Shown piece by piece: positions 1 to 7,334 of a DNA stretch of 30,257 nt; the first letter of the stretch is position 1, and every line of letters begins with the position of its first letter. The notes under the pieces are model-generated. The model was not told the origin of the DNA, made no database searches, and saw nothing but the letters and a program-made list of their open reading frames with translations. Made by a program: the position numbers and the translations under genes. Source of the stretch: a virus; IMG/VR virus record IMGVR_UViG_3300021246_000073, positions 1 through 30,257 of that record; one strand, written 5' to 3'.

Positions 1-278
1 TCATAATGCTATATAATAATGTTATCGTTTATTAATTTGTTTTTGTTTTATACACACTTGTTTGAGGCTATGTGTTACACCTCTATGTCTTAACATTCAT
101 TCAAATATTTAATTTATTACAGTATTCTCAGCAAATCATAACATTCATTACAAATAATGTAATTCACTTTTATAAAAGAGCGTGTTTTTTTATAACCCAC
201 TGAGAATAATGCAATAAATCTATATATATGTGTATGCGTTTTTATTACATCTTATATATATAAAAACAAAAAAGATGG
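1..278. other. Non-coding AT-rich region left of the leftward gene
   Basis: No credible gene is visible on either strand. The stretch contains an imperfect direct repeat (AACATTCATTCAAAT at about 92-106 and AACATTCATTACAAAT at 140-155). A perfect 9-bp inverted repeat pairs TATTCTCAG at 123-131 with CTGAGAATA at 200-208. A short hairpin, ATTACA-AATAA-TGTAAT, lies at 147-163 inside that inverted repeat. The right end is the terminator of the leftward gene. Its left limit is outside the window, so whether it separates convergent genes cannot be told. Confidence 0.6.
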
Positions 279-292
279 CTAATAAGCCATCT
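261..292 (-). terminator. Intrinsic terminator of the leftward gene
   Basis: Read on the minus strand, an 8-bp perfect stem (AGATGGCT at 292-285, AGCCATCT at 280-273) with loop TATT is followed by a T-rich tract, TTTTTGTTTTTA. The upstream stem arm is made from the last sense codons (Met-Ala-Tyr) and the loop runs into the TAG stop, so the terminator overlaps the end of the coding sequence. It is specific to the minus strand because the plus-strand exit side lacks a comparable U-tract. Confidence 0.85.
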
Positions 293-707
293 CTTTTGTC
301 CAGTCAAACGTAGACTTACGTTTTGCTGGTTTGGATTTCGCCTTAAGCGAATCCTTTGTGACTACCACACTTGGTATGTCACTGTTGCCCTCTTCTTGAG
401 GGTAACTTAACAGAAGCATGGATTCATCCATGTCTTCTGATTGAAATTCGAAGACTGGGATACTTCCCAGTTCAGAGAATTTTAATTCTTTGCTACGAAG
501 TAGAGATGAAATCTCTTTCGTGCAAACAACAATGGCTGATGTACCATCAGCCTTGGTTGCTGTCAATGCTACTGCTTTGTCAGCGTTCAAGAAATTCTTT
601 CTTGAACTTGGACGAAAATTACCATTTTCGCCAATCGCCTGATTCAACGAATCAGCGAAAGGAGTCATCGTAGATGTACTCCCTTCATAAATTTCAAAAT
701 GTGCCAT
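279..707 (-). CDS. Leftward hypothetical protein, 142 aa
   Basis: This is the only leftward gene in the window. I do not recognise the family. The protein starts MAHFEIYEG, has no signal peptide or membrane segment, is Ser/Thr-rich, and ends in a basic linker (KAKSKPAKRK, about residues 121-130) before FDWTKEMAY. Its DNA is visibly richer in G and C and uses more C-ending codons than the flanking late genes. That suggests high expression, a different origin, or both. It ends in a strong intrinsic terminator built from its last codons, and has a candidate minus-strand -7 box about 60 bases upstream of its start. Because it diverges from the late block it may belong to another temporal class, possibly early. 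That is inference; no function can be assigned from sequence alone. Confidence 0.75.
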   Translation of the reverse strand: MAHFEIYEGSTSTMTPFADSLNQAIGENGNFRPSSRKNFLNADKAVALTATKADGTSAIVVCTKEISSLLRSKELKFSELGSIPVFEFQSEDMDESMLLLSYPQEEGNSDIPSVVVTKDSLKAKSKPAKRKSTFDWTKEMAY

Positions 708-764
708 TTTAAATTTAATTAAATTAATTTATTGATTTAATGGTAGGGGACTACTGTCACTTAC

Positions 765-772
765 CAAATTTA
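765..772 (-). promoter_or_regulatory. Candidate -7 box for the leftward gene
   Basis: On the minus strand this reads TAAATTTG, a full match to the Bacteroidota -7 consensus TAnnTTTG, about 57 bases upstream of the ATG at 707. The nearest TTG on the same strand (798-800) lies 25 bases away, longer than the usual 19-21, so the -33 element is weak or absent. Confidence 0.4.
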
Positions 773-877
773 CTGTGGGGTTTCTATAGGAAGTGGTCAA
801 CCTATTCACACACACGATGGGTATAAAATTTTGGGAAAAAATTTTTTTTGGTCATTTGAAAAAAACGTTATAATTTT

Positions 878-891
878 GGTGGGTGGGTGGG
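878..891 (+). repeat. G-rich GGTGGGTGGGTGGG run
   Basis: Four consecutive G runs separated by single T residues (GG, GGG, GGG, GGG) stand out in a strongly AT-rich region. The pattern allows a two-tetrad parallel G-quadruplex, or an imperfect three-tetrad one. It lies on the plus (non-template) strand just upstream of the candidate late promoter. Confidence 0.7.
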
Positions 892-940
892 TTGATAATA
901 ATTTCTAACTAAATTAATTACAAGTTTAAAAAATTATATA

Positions 941-948
941 TATCTTTG
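941..948 (+). promoter_or_regulatory. Candidate -7 box for the rightward packaging operon
   Basis: TATCTTTG matches the Bacteroidota -7 consensus TAnnTTTG exactly. It sits 31 bases upstream of the first rightward ATG at 979. No convincing -33 TTG is present at 19-21 bases upstream (the sequence there is AATTAC), so a phage factor or an extended -7 may be needed. The expected transcript leader contains the motif TAAACCAAT at 956-964, shared with two other leaders in the window. Confidence 0.5.
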
Positions 949-978
949 TTTTAACTAAACCAATAAAGAGTATATAGA

Positions 979-1344
979 ATGTTAGTTCAAAAACTAAAAA
1001 AACAAGTTAAAGATGAGTTTGAAATAGCAGAGAAGTATTATGCTATTCTTTCAGATATAAACTCATTAGGTCTCACTCCTAGAGAAATTCAATTAGTTGC
1101 TTTTACAGCTATTAAAGGGAACATTACAAATGCTAATGTTAGAGAGGAATTCTGTAATAAGTATAAAACAACATCACCTACGATTAATAATATAATAAGT
1201 AAGCTTAAGAAATTAGGAGTGTTTATTAAAACTGAAGATAGAGAAGATGGTTATCCTAAGAAGGTGAAAGTTAATCCTGCTATTGTATTAGATTTTAAGA
1301 AGGATGTATTATTAGCAATATCATTAAAACATGAAATCAGCTAA
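979..1344 (+). CDS. Winged helix-turn-helix-like small protein
   Basis: This 121-residue protein opens the rightward block. Residues about 33-85 read like a winged helix-turn-helix: LTPREIQLVAFTAI, then NANVREEFCNKY, then a recognition-like helix TSPTINNIISKLKKLGVF, followed by a wing-like turn (KTEDREDGYPKKVKV). That layout fits a DNA-binding regulator or a terminase-associated DNA recognition protein. It overlaps the next gene by 14 bases, which implies translational coupling. Its place at the head of the packaging genes leaves open that it helps recognise the packaging site or controls the late block. The fold is inferred from pattern only. Confidence 0.75.
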   Translation: MLVQKLKKQVKDEFEIAEKYYAILSDINSLGLTPREIQLVAFTAIKGNITNANVREEFCNKYKTTSPTINNIISKLKKLGVFIKTEDREDGYPKKVKVNPAIVLDFKKDVLLAISLKHEIS

Positions 1345-1702
1345 TACACCTATTAAGGAATATATAATAAAAAAGATAGCTGTTAACAAGGTGACAGATA
1401 AATTGATTTCAGAAAAAACAATGGATCTTGTTATATCACATCAATTTGAATCAGCTATTAAAGCTATGATGACAAATAATACAGTGGAGATATCTGGATT
1501 TGGAAAGTTTCTTTTCAATTTTAAAAGAGCTCAAAAAGAATTAACTAAATACGAGAAGATTAGAGAACATTATATGTCTCTGTTGCAAGATGAATCATTG
1601 TCTGAAGAACAAAGAAAAACTCTAGAGGATAAGTTGGCAATTGCAAATGATGGAATAAAGAATTTAAAACCAAGAGTAGATGAATATATTTCAAATTTAT
1701 GA
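1331..1702 (+). CDS. HU/IHF-like DNA-binding protein with helical extension
   Basis: This 123-residue protein has the HU/IHF body. Residues 20-47 form the N-terminal helical part (VTDKLISEKTMDLVISHQFE), and 52-62 carry the hallmark VEISGFGKFLF strand, matching the IHF 'ISGFGNF' motif. The DNA-bending beta-arm with its RNPxTG tip is not recognisable. In its place residues 65-118 are charged and look helical (KYEKIREHYMSLLQDE, then SEEQRKTLEDKL). HU proteins are normally about 90 residues, so this is extended. crAss-like phages are known to encode IHF-like subunits. It overlaps both neighbours and ends with TGA, one of the few non-TAA stops. A role in shaping DNA for packaging or late transcription is inferred from context. 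Confidence 0.8.
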   Translation: MKSANTPIKEYIIKKIAVNKVTDKLISEKTMDLVISHQFESAIKAMMTNNTVEISGFGKFLFNFKRAQKELTKYEKIREHYMSLLQDESLSEEQRKTLEDKLAIANDGIKNLKPRVDEYISNL

Positions 1703-1973
1703 GGGTTGGAGAAATAATATTTTTCCTCCAGAGAAACTAAAAGAAGCCATCATTGAAACGTCAGCTTCTAGAATGGAGATATGTAACAATTGTGAACACA
1801 TCTCGACAAAACATAATACATTAAGAAAGGATGTGCATTGTACACATTGTGGTTGTACACTTGCAGCAAAGACTAAATGTCTTTCATGTGATTGTCCTTT
1901 AAAGAAATGGATCTCTGTAATTACACCACAACAAGAAGAACAAATGAAAAATCATGGAAGAGGAAAAGAATAA
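1680..1973 (+). CDS. Zinc-binding Cys-rich small protein
   Basis: This 97-residue protein carries eight cysteines in paired form: C35-x2-C38, C54-x2-C57-G-C59, and C67-x2-C70-x-C72, ending in CPLKKW. This is a typical double zinc-ribbon or knuckle arrangement seen in small phage and bacterial proteins. The N-terminus (MNIFQIYEGWRNNIFPPEKL) is helical, and the C-terminal tail is polar. The start overlaps the IHF-like gene by 23 bases and the end overlaps the next gene by 20 bases. The function is unknown; its location between a DNA-binding gene and the terminase genes suggests nucleic-acid or packaging-complex interaction, which is inference. Confidence 0.8.
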   Translation: MNIFQIYEGWRNNIFPPEKLKEAIIETSASRMEICNNCEHISTKHNTLRKDVHCTHCGCTLAAKTKCLSCDCPLKKWISVITPQQEEQMKNHGRGKE

Positions 1974-2238
1974 ATTTACGATAACAAAGATTCCTCTTGA
2001 ACCTTTAATAGAAATTCTTTTAAAGATATATGAATTAGGAATGGAATATATAGACATTGAAGGAGTAGTAGATAGTGATAATGTCAAAGATACAGTTAAC
2101 ATAAAATTCTGTAATGAATATATGGAAATTGATAAGACAGATGAGGATTCAATAAAGGGATATATTATAGGATATAATGATGTTGACCAAGATGATAGAA
2201 AACCCTTGTCTGATGATGATTTAAATGAATTAATATAA
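1954..2238 (+). CDS. Acidic hypothetical protein, 94 aa
   Basis: A small, strongly acidic protein ending in a DQDDRKPLSDDDLNELI tail. Residues 15-31 (PLEPLIEILLKIYELGM) look like an amphipathic helix, followed by a short alpha/beta stretch (YIDIEGV, then VNIKFCNEYM). There is no catalytic motif, signal peptide or membrane segment. The start lies inside the preceding zinc-protein gene, so translation is probably coupled. I do not recognise a function. Acidic proteins of this size beside terminase genes could be packaging regulators or DNA mimics, but no direct evidence favours either. Confidence 0.7.
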   Translation: MEEEKNKFTITKIPLEPLIEILLKIYELGMEYIDIEGVVDSDNVKDTVNIKFCNEYMEIDKTDEDSIKGYIIGYNDVDQDDRKPLSDDDLNELI

Positions 2239-2246
2239 ACTACATA

Positions 2247-2582
2247 ATGGCAGTAAGAAAGAATACATATATAGATGTAGAACTTGATTGGGCAGAACAA
2301 CAACTATCAAGTTGGAAAGAATATGTTGATGCTAATCCTCTACACACTCTAAAGGATAGAATAGAATGGAAGCCTACAGCTAAAGGAGGTGCTATGCCTA
2401 TGGTGATTGCATCTATTGAAGCTCAAGGAAAGTTTGTCCAAGAGACAATGAAAAACTATCTTGCTCTTTTAAAAGAAGTGGATGTTATGAGAGAAAAACA
2501 AGAAGCTAAGAAAGTGGAAACACGTGGTGGTGCAGAGCTTGGTAGTATGGCAGAGGACTTCTTAAAAGGTAGACAAAAATAA
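2247..2582 (+). CDS. Possible small terminase subunit
   Basis: This 111-residue, mostly helical protein lies directly ahead of the large terminase; its TAA stop shares a base with the next ATG (TAATG). The N-terminal part (DVELDWAEQQLSSWKEYVDANP, about residues 11-32) and a long helix at about 52-90 are followed by a charged tail ending FLKGRQK. Size, position and helical character fit a terminase small subunit, which recognises phage DNA and regulates the motor. No helix-turn-helix is clear, and small subunits of this phage group are poorly conserved, so the assignment rests mainly on position. It could instead be another accessory packaging protein. Confidence 0.55.
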   Translation: MAVRKNTYIDVELDWAEQQLSSWKEYVDANPLHTLKDRIEWKPTAKGGAMPMVIASIEAQGKFVQETMKNYLALLKEVDVMREKQEAKKVETRGGAELGSMAEDFLKGRQK

Positions 2583-4606
2583 TGGAAGGATTACAAAGTA
2601 TTGATTATAAAGATTGGTTTATAAATCAGAAGAGAGTTCCTCAAAAGGATTCAGATGAATATAAAGCATTCTATGCATTTCATAAACAACTATGTATTGA
2701 TGGTTGTACAATGGGAGGTGTATATATCAATCCTTTTTTATATTGGCATTTAAACTTCTGGAATACAGAGGTGGATGTTATAGATGATAGAGGTAGAATA
2801 TCACAGAAATATGCTAATCCATATCTACGTGATAATGAATGGGTTATAACAAACGAAATAGACAGAGCTCAAATAGAAAAGAAAGGACTAGTTATTCTAG
2901 GTATTAGACGTTTGGCTAAGTCTGTTATTGAGAGTTCATATATAGGTTGGGGAGCAACATTTGATGAGAACAGTCAGAACATTATTGCTGGATTAAATGC
3001 TCCAGATATAAAGCTGATTACAGATAAAATAGATAAAGGACTCAACTTTCTTCCTGAAGCATGGAGATGGCAGAGAGTTGAAGACAACTGGAAAAACCAG
3101 GTTACGTTAGGGATCAAGACAAAAGCAGGAGAGCGAATCCCCTTTTCTCAGATCCTTATTCGTAACTTGGATGGGGGGAATAATGAAGAAGCTATTGCAG
3201 GTACAAAACCTAGAAAGCTAATTATTGATGAGATAGGTAAGGGATCATTTCTTAGAGGTCTTCAGGCAGCAACACCAGGTTTTACAACACCATTTGGTTG
3301 GGGATGTTCTCCAATTCTAACAGGTACAGGTGGAGATATGCAAAACTTCATGGATGCAAAGAGTCTTATGTTTGACGTAGATAATTTTAATTTTCTTACG
3401 TACAATAATGCAAAAGATGAAAGCAGAGTGCATGGATTGTTTATTTCCCATAAGTATAGAATGGAAGCTAAAGAAGAATCTACACTAGGAGAATTTTTAG
3501 AACAACCAGCAGATTCAGAATTACATAATGTAAAAATGCTTGTTTCTAATTTAGAAAAAGCAGACAAGATTACAAATGATAATCTTGAAAGATTAAAAAA
3601 AGCTGGTGATAGACTTGCATATTTAAAAGAAAAAATGTATTATCCACAAGAGGTGGATGATATATTTCTGAATGAAGATACTAATATATTTGATATAGAA
3701 GCAGCTAAACGTCAGAAAGCCAGACTATTAGCACAAGAAAGAACAGGAACACCTGTTGTTTTATATGATGATGGAAATGGTGTCAAGCATGAGTTTACAG
3801 ATAAGCTTCCTATATCAAACTTCCCTCTGAAGAATAGTGACATGAAAGATGCTCCTGTAGTGATATATGAGTTTCCAATTGACACACCTCCTTATGGACT
3901 TTATGTTGCAGGAGTTGACCCTTACAGACAAGGAAAGTCTGCATATAGTTCATCTCTAGGATCTGTTTATATTTATAAACGAATGCATGCTATATCAGGA
4001 GAGAAATATCAAGATATGTTTGTAGCTAGTTATTGTGCTAGACCTGAAAAGAAAGAAACATGGGAAGAACAGGCAAGGTTATTGATTAAGTATTACAATG
4101 CTAGAACATTATGTGAGAATGACGAAATCTCTTTTATAGATTATATGATCTCTAAAGGAGATGCACATTATTTAGAGAGACAACCAGATTGGTTAAAAGA
4201 AATAGTTCCAAACACCACAGTTAGAAGGGATTATGGAATACATAGATCTGCTGAGAAAATACGAGACTTTCTACATGGATGTTTAAAGAAATATACAGAA
4301 GAAGTAATACACGTAGAGAAAGATGCTGATGGTAATGTTGTTTCTGAAACTAAGGGTATGTCTAAGATATTTGATCCTGTTCTACTTGAAGAAATGATAC
4401 AATATAATGAAGAAGGAAACTTCGATAGAATAATTGCTGCAGAATTAGCTGTATCTTTGGCAATGAAATTAAATCCTATAATGGGAAGAACAGGTGCAGC
4501 TGAAGATGCAAGAGTAACTTCGCTCTATTCTAAAAAGAAAAAAAATTCACTATTCTCTGAATCAAAGGGAATGTTTAATAGTAACAAACATAAAATGTTT
4601 AGATAA
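2582..4606 (+). CDS. terL: Terminase large subunit (packaging ATPase/nuclease)
   Basis: This 674-residue protein powers DNA packaging into the prohead and cuts the concatemer. The ATPase domain shows a Walker A-like loop GIRRLAKS at 107-114, a Walker B KLIIDE at 212-217 with its catalytic acid, and a coupling-type TGTGGD at 247-252. The C-terminal RNase H-like nuclease shows Asp446 in VAGVDPY, Glu512 in CEN, and Asp615 in FDRIIA, the usual three metal-binding acids. The length is typical of large terminases. The Walker A is a variant: Ala replaces the usual Gly before Lys-Ser. The stop codon is separated from the portal start by a single base. The identification is secure. Confidence 0.95.
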   Translation: MEGLQSIDYKDWFINQKRVPQKDSDEYKAFYAFHKQLCIDGCTMGGVYINPFLYWHLNFWNTEVDVIDDRGRISQKYANPYLRDNEWVITNEIDRAQIEKKGLVILGIRRLAKSVIESSYIGWGATFDENSQNIIAGLNAPDIKLITDKIDKGLNFLPEAWRWQRVEDNWKNQVTLGIKTKAGERIPFSQILIRNLDGGNNEEAIAGTKPRKLIIDEIGKGSFLRGLQAATPGFTTPFGWGCSPILTGTGGDMQNFMDAKSLMFDVDNFNFLTYNNAKDESRVHGLFISHKYRMEAKEESTLGEFLEQPADSELHNVKMLVSNLEKADKITNDNLERLKKAGDRLAYLKEKMYYPQEVDDIFLNEDTNIFDIEAAKRQKARLLAQERTGTPVVLYDDGNGVKHEFTDKLPISNFPLKNSDMKDAPVVIYEFPIDTPPYGLYVAGVDPYRQGKSAYSSSLGSVYIYKRMHAISGEKYQDMFVASYCARPEKKETWEEQARLLIKYYNARTLCENDEISFIDYMISKGDAHYLERQPDWLKEIVPNTTVRRDYGIHRSAEKIRDFLHGCLKKYTEEVIHVEKDADGNVVSETKGMSKIFDPVLLEEMIQYNEEGNFDRIIAAELAVSLAMKLNPIMGRTGAAEDARVTSLYSKKKKNSLFSESKGMFNSNKHKMFR

Positions 4607-4607
4607 A

Positions 4608-7193
4608 ATGGCAATAATTAGATATACAAAAGATGCTACCATTAGGTATGCATATTTGAACATATTCCCTGATCAGTTTAAAACTGAAAAGGAAAAAGAA
4701 GATGAAAGTTGGATTAAGAATACAATGGACTACTTCTCAAACAAAGCATATGCTGAATATGTAAAGAATAGAGATACGTTTGTAAAGAACTATGATCTTA
4801 TGAAAGGTATCCTTCGTATGGAAGATTTCTATCAAGAGCCTGATGTTAAGAGCTTTACAGAAATGCTACAAGCAGATCTTGAACTTCCCTCATATGTTAA
4901 ACATTATTCTATTGTCACCACTCCTGTTAATGAGTTAGTAGGAGAGATATCTAAACGTCCTGATACATTTAGAGTGAAAGCTTTTGATGATGATAGTCAG
5001 GCAGAAGAACTACAATTTAAAACAGACACTCTTCAAAAGTTTATTTTAAATAAAGCAAAGCAAAAGATTCTTGAAAAAGCTGCAATTGCAGGACAAGAAC
5101 CACCAGAGCCAGAAGAATTAGAACAAATGACAATTGATCAAATGAAAGATCAATTAGATTCATATACATCACAAGCTGAAAAATGGGCTAATCATGTTCT
5201 TACATGTCAGAAAGCTGAATTTAATTTAAAAGAAAAATCAGAAGATGCCTTTAGGGATATGCTAATATCTGCTAGAGAATTTTATCATATATATGAAGAC
5301 AACTCTAAAACTGGATTTAACATCGAAGTGGCAAATCCAAAGAACACTTGGTTTCTTACAACTCCTGATAGAAAATGGATATCAGATCCAACTGGGAGAG
5401 CTCAGGGAGCCTATGCTGCTGGTACAGTACAAGTTATGGAGCTTTCAGAGATCATTGAAAGCATACCAGATCTTACGAAAGAGGAGATTGACCACTTACG
5501 TTCATCCCTCCAAGACTATGGATTAATTAATGTACGTGAATCAAATTTAGGTAATCCTAATGCACCAGAAGGTATTGACTCTGTACAATATGATACATTT
5601 GATCCTCTTGTTCTTCAAACAAGAATGATGATTGAATCAGAGATGAAGGAAAACAATGATGGACTTAAAGACTTTTTAGGTCTTACCAATAATGTTAGCT
5701 CATTTGGATATAAATATGTTGTTGTTAGAAGTTATTGGATTTCTAAAAAGAAAATAGGTAAACTTATATATTTAGATGAATTAGGTAATGAGCAATCAAT
5801 ACTTGTTGATGAAAATTACAAATCAGGAACTATACCTACGCAACAATCATTAGAATGGGGATGGATTAATCAATGGTATCAAGGAACAAAAATAGGTCCA
5901 GATATATATCATATCAAGCCATTTAGATTATTAAACTACTGTCCAATAATAGGCACGACTTTTGAAGTGAAAAATACAGAAGCTAGAAGTCTAGTGGATC
6001 TCATGAAACCTTTCCAGGTTATATATAATGTATGTATGAACCAATTATATAAACTTCTAGAAAAAGAAGTTGGTAAGGTTCAGCTTATGTCATTAAGACA
6101 TGTTCCTATTCCTAAAGATGGAGATGCACAAGATGCTCTTGATATGTGGGAAATGGAAGCACGTAACAGAGGTGTGGTATTTATTGATGATAGTCCAGAG
6201 AACTTAAAAGCTCCTAGTTCATTCAATCAATTTACAGCTCTTGATCTTACACGTACGCAGGAGATACAAGCTAGATACACATTAGCTCAACAAATAAAAT
6301 CTGAGTGTTGGGAACTTGTAGGTATGTCAAGACAACGTATGGGATCTGTATCTGCATCAGAAAGTGCAACAGGTACTAATACAGCAATGCAGCAGAGTTA
6401 TTCTCAAACAGAACCATTGTTCATTGCACACGAATATGTAATGGGACAACTATATCAAGCCATTATTGATGCTGCTTTACATATAGCAAGTTCAAAACCA
6501 CAAAGTACGCTATCATATATTACATCAGAAGGATTGTCTGCATTTGTACAAGTGAATGGAGATGATTTAAAATTTAGAGATCTTAAAGTGTTCCCTACTA
6601 ATAGACCAGAAGACAAACAAATGTTTGATGAACTTAGAGCACTTGCACAACCTCTTATGCAAAATGGTGGTTCATTATATGATGTAATAGAACTATATAG
6701 TACTAAGTCTATGAGAGAAATGAAGAAAACATTCAAAGATCTTAGAGACAAACAAGAAGCTATGCAACAACAACAAATGCAACAGCAACAACAACAGATT
6801 GACCAACAAAATGAACAAGCTCAAGCTCAAATGCAACAAGCTATTCAAATGAAGCAAGCTGATCAAGCTCATGATGATTACCAAAGAGAACTTGATAGAT
6901 TGTCTAAAGAGAAGATTGCTATCATACAAGCTACAGGATTTGGTAACGTAGAATCAGAAGATGTTAACGCTAACACTATTCCTGATGTATTAGAAATGAG
7001 TAAACTTGCACAAGCTGAAAGTAAAGCTACTAAAGACTATGGATTGAAAATGGCTGACTTACAATCTAAAACTAAACAAGCTAATGATAAAATGTCTATA
7101 GAAAAAGAGAAGTTACAAGTGGCTAGAGAGAATATGGCAAATGATTTAGCTGTGGCAAAAGAAAATGCTAAAGGCAGAAATAAGTCAAAATAA
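4608..7193 (+). CDS. Portal protein
   Basis: An 861-residue protein immediately after the large terminase. The portal forms the dodecameric ring at one capsid vertex through which DNA passes. Size and position fit the long portals of crAss-like phages. The N-terminal region is mixed alpha/beta with a clip-like middle (around FRLLNYCPIIGTTFEVKNTE). A helical wing and stem precede a Gln-rich coiled tail from about residue 715 to 775 (repeated QQQ with interspersed Met and Ala), then a charged helical C-terminus ending AKGRNKSK. The Gln-rich, charged C-terminus is the expected barrel and internal core-interacting part. One base separates it from terL, so the two are certainly co-transcribed. Confidence 0.88.
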   Translation: MAIIRYTKDATIRYAYLNIFPDQFKTEKEKEDESWIKNTMDYFSNKAYAEYVKNRDTFVKNYDLMKGILRMEDFYQEPDVKSFTEMLQADLELPSYVKHYSIVTTPVNELVGEISKRPDTFRVKAFDDDSQAEELQFKTDTLQKFILNKAKQKILEKAAIAGQEPPEPEELEQMTIDQMKDQLDSYTSQAEKWANHVLTCQKAEFNLKEKSEDAFRDMLISAREFYHIYEDNSKTGFNIEVANPKNTWFLTTPDRKWISDPTGRAQGAYAAGTVQVMELSEIIESIPDLTKEEIDHLRSSLQDYGLINVRESNLGNPNAPEGIDSVQYDTFDPLVLQTRMMIESEMKENNDGLKDFLGLTNNVSSFGYKYVVVRSYWISKKKIGKLIYLDELGNEQSILVDENYKSGTIPTQQSLEWGWINQWYQGTKIGPDIYHIKPFRLLNYCPIIGTTFEVKNTEARSLVDLMKPFQVIYNVCMNQLYKLLEKEVGKVQLMSLRHVPIPKDGDAQDALDMWEMEARNRGVVFIDDSPENLKAPSSFNQFTALDLTRTQEIQARYTLAQQIKSECWELVGMSRQRMGSVSASESATGTNTAMQQSYSQTEPLFIAHEYVMGQLYQAIIDAALHIASSKPQSTLSYITSEGLSAFVQVNGDDLKFRDLKVFPTNRPEDKQMFDELRALAQPLMQNGGSLYDVIELYSTKSMREMKKTFKDLRDKQEAMQQQQMQQQQQQIDQQNEQAQAQMQQAIQMKQADQAHDDYQRELDRLSKEKIAIIQATGFGNVESEDVNANTIPDVLEMSKLAQAESKATKDYGLKMADLQSKTKQANDKMSIEKEKLQVARENMANDLAVAKENAKGRNKSK

Positions 7194-7265
7194 TAATTAA
7201 TTATAAGGGTTAAAAATATTAATGCTATATTATGGAAAAAAATCAACATAATTATTGAATTAATG

Positions 7266-7296
7266 TTTGATTATTAATATAACTGTTTTAGTTTTA
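7266..7296 (+). promoter_or_regulatory. Candidate Bacteroidota-type promoter for scaffold and capsid genes
   Basis: TTTG at 7266-7269 is followed after exactly 19 bases by TAGTTTTA at 7289-7296. That matches the Bacteroidota pattern TTTG-N19-21-TAnnTTTG except for the last base. The predicted start of transcription falls near the TAAACCAAT motif at 7306-7314, with the coding start at 7335. The 141-bp gap after the portal gene has no convincing terminator, so some read-through from the packaging genes is likely. Confidence 0.55.
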
Positions 7297-7334
7297 CATA
7301 GAATATAAACCAATTTTTTAAATACAACTACATT

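Larger units (their letters stand above)
708..978. other. Divergent intergenic control region
   Basis: This 271-bp stretch separates the leftward gene from the rightward late block and holds no gene. It contains candidate -7 boxes for both directions, a run of weak AT palindromes around 826-848 (AAATTTTGGGAAAAAATTTTTTTT-like), and the G-rich run at 878-891. Its position just ahead of the packaging genes makes it a reasonable place for control elements or a packaging recognition site, but nothing in the sequence proves either. Confidence 0.55.

Noticed and set aside
371-673. Plus-strand reading frame opposite the leftward gene
   Set aside because: It overlaps the 142-residue leftward gene fully, has unusual composition and no leader, while the leftward gene has a terminator and candidate promoter.
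6693-6929. Minus-strand Leu/Ser-rich reading frame
   Set aside because: It is the antisense of the Gln-rich portal tail and has no independent support.
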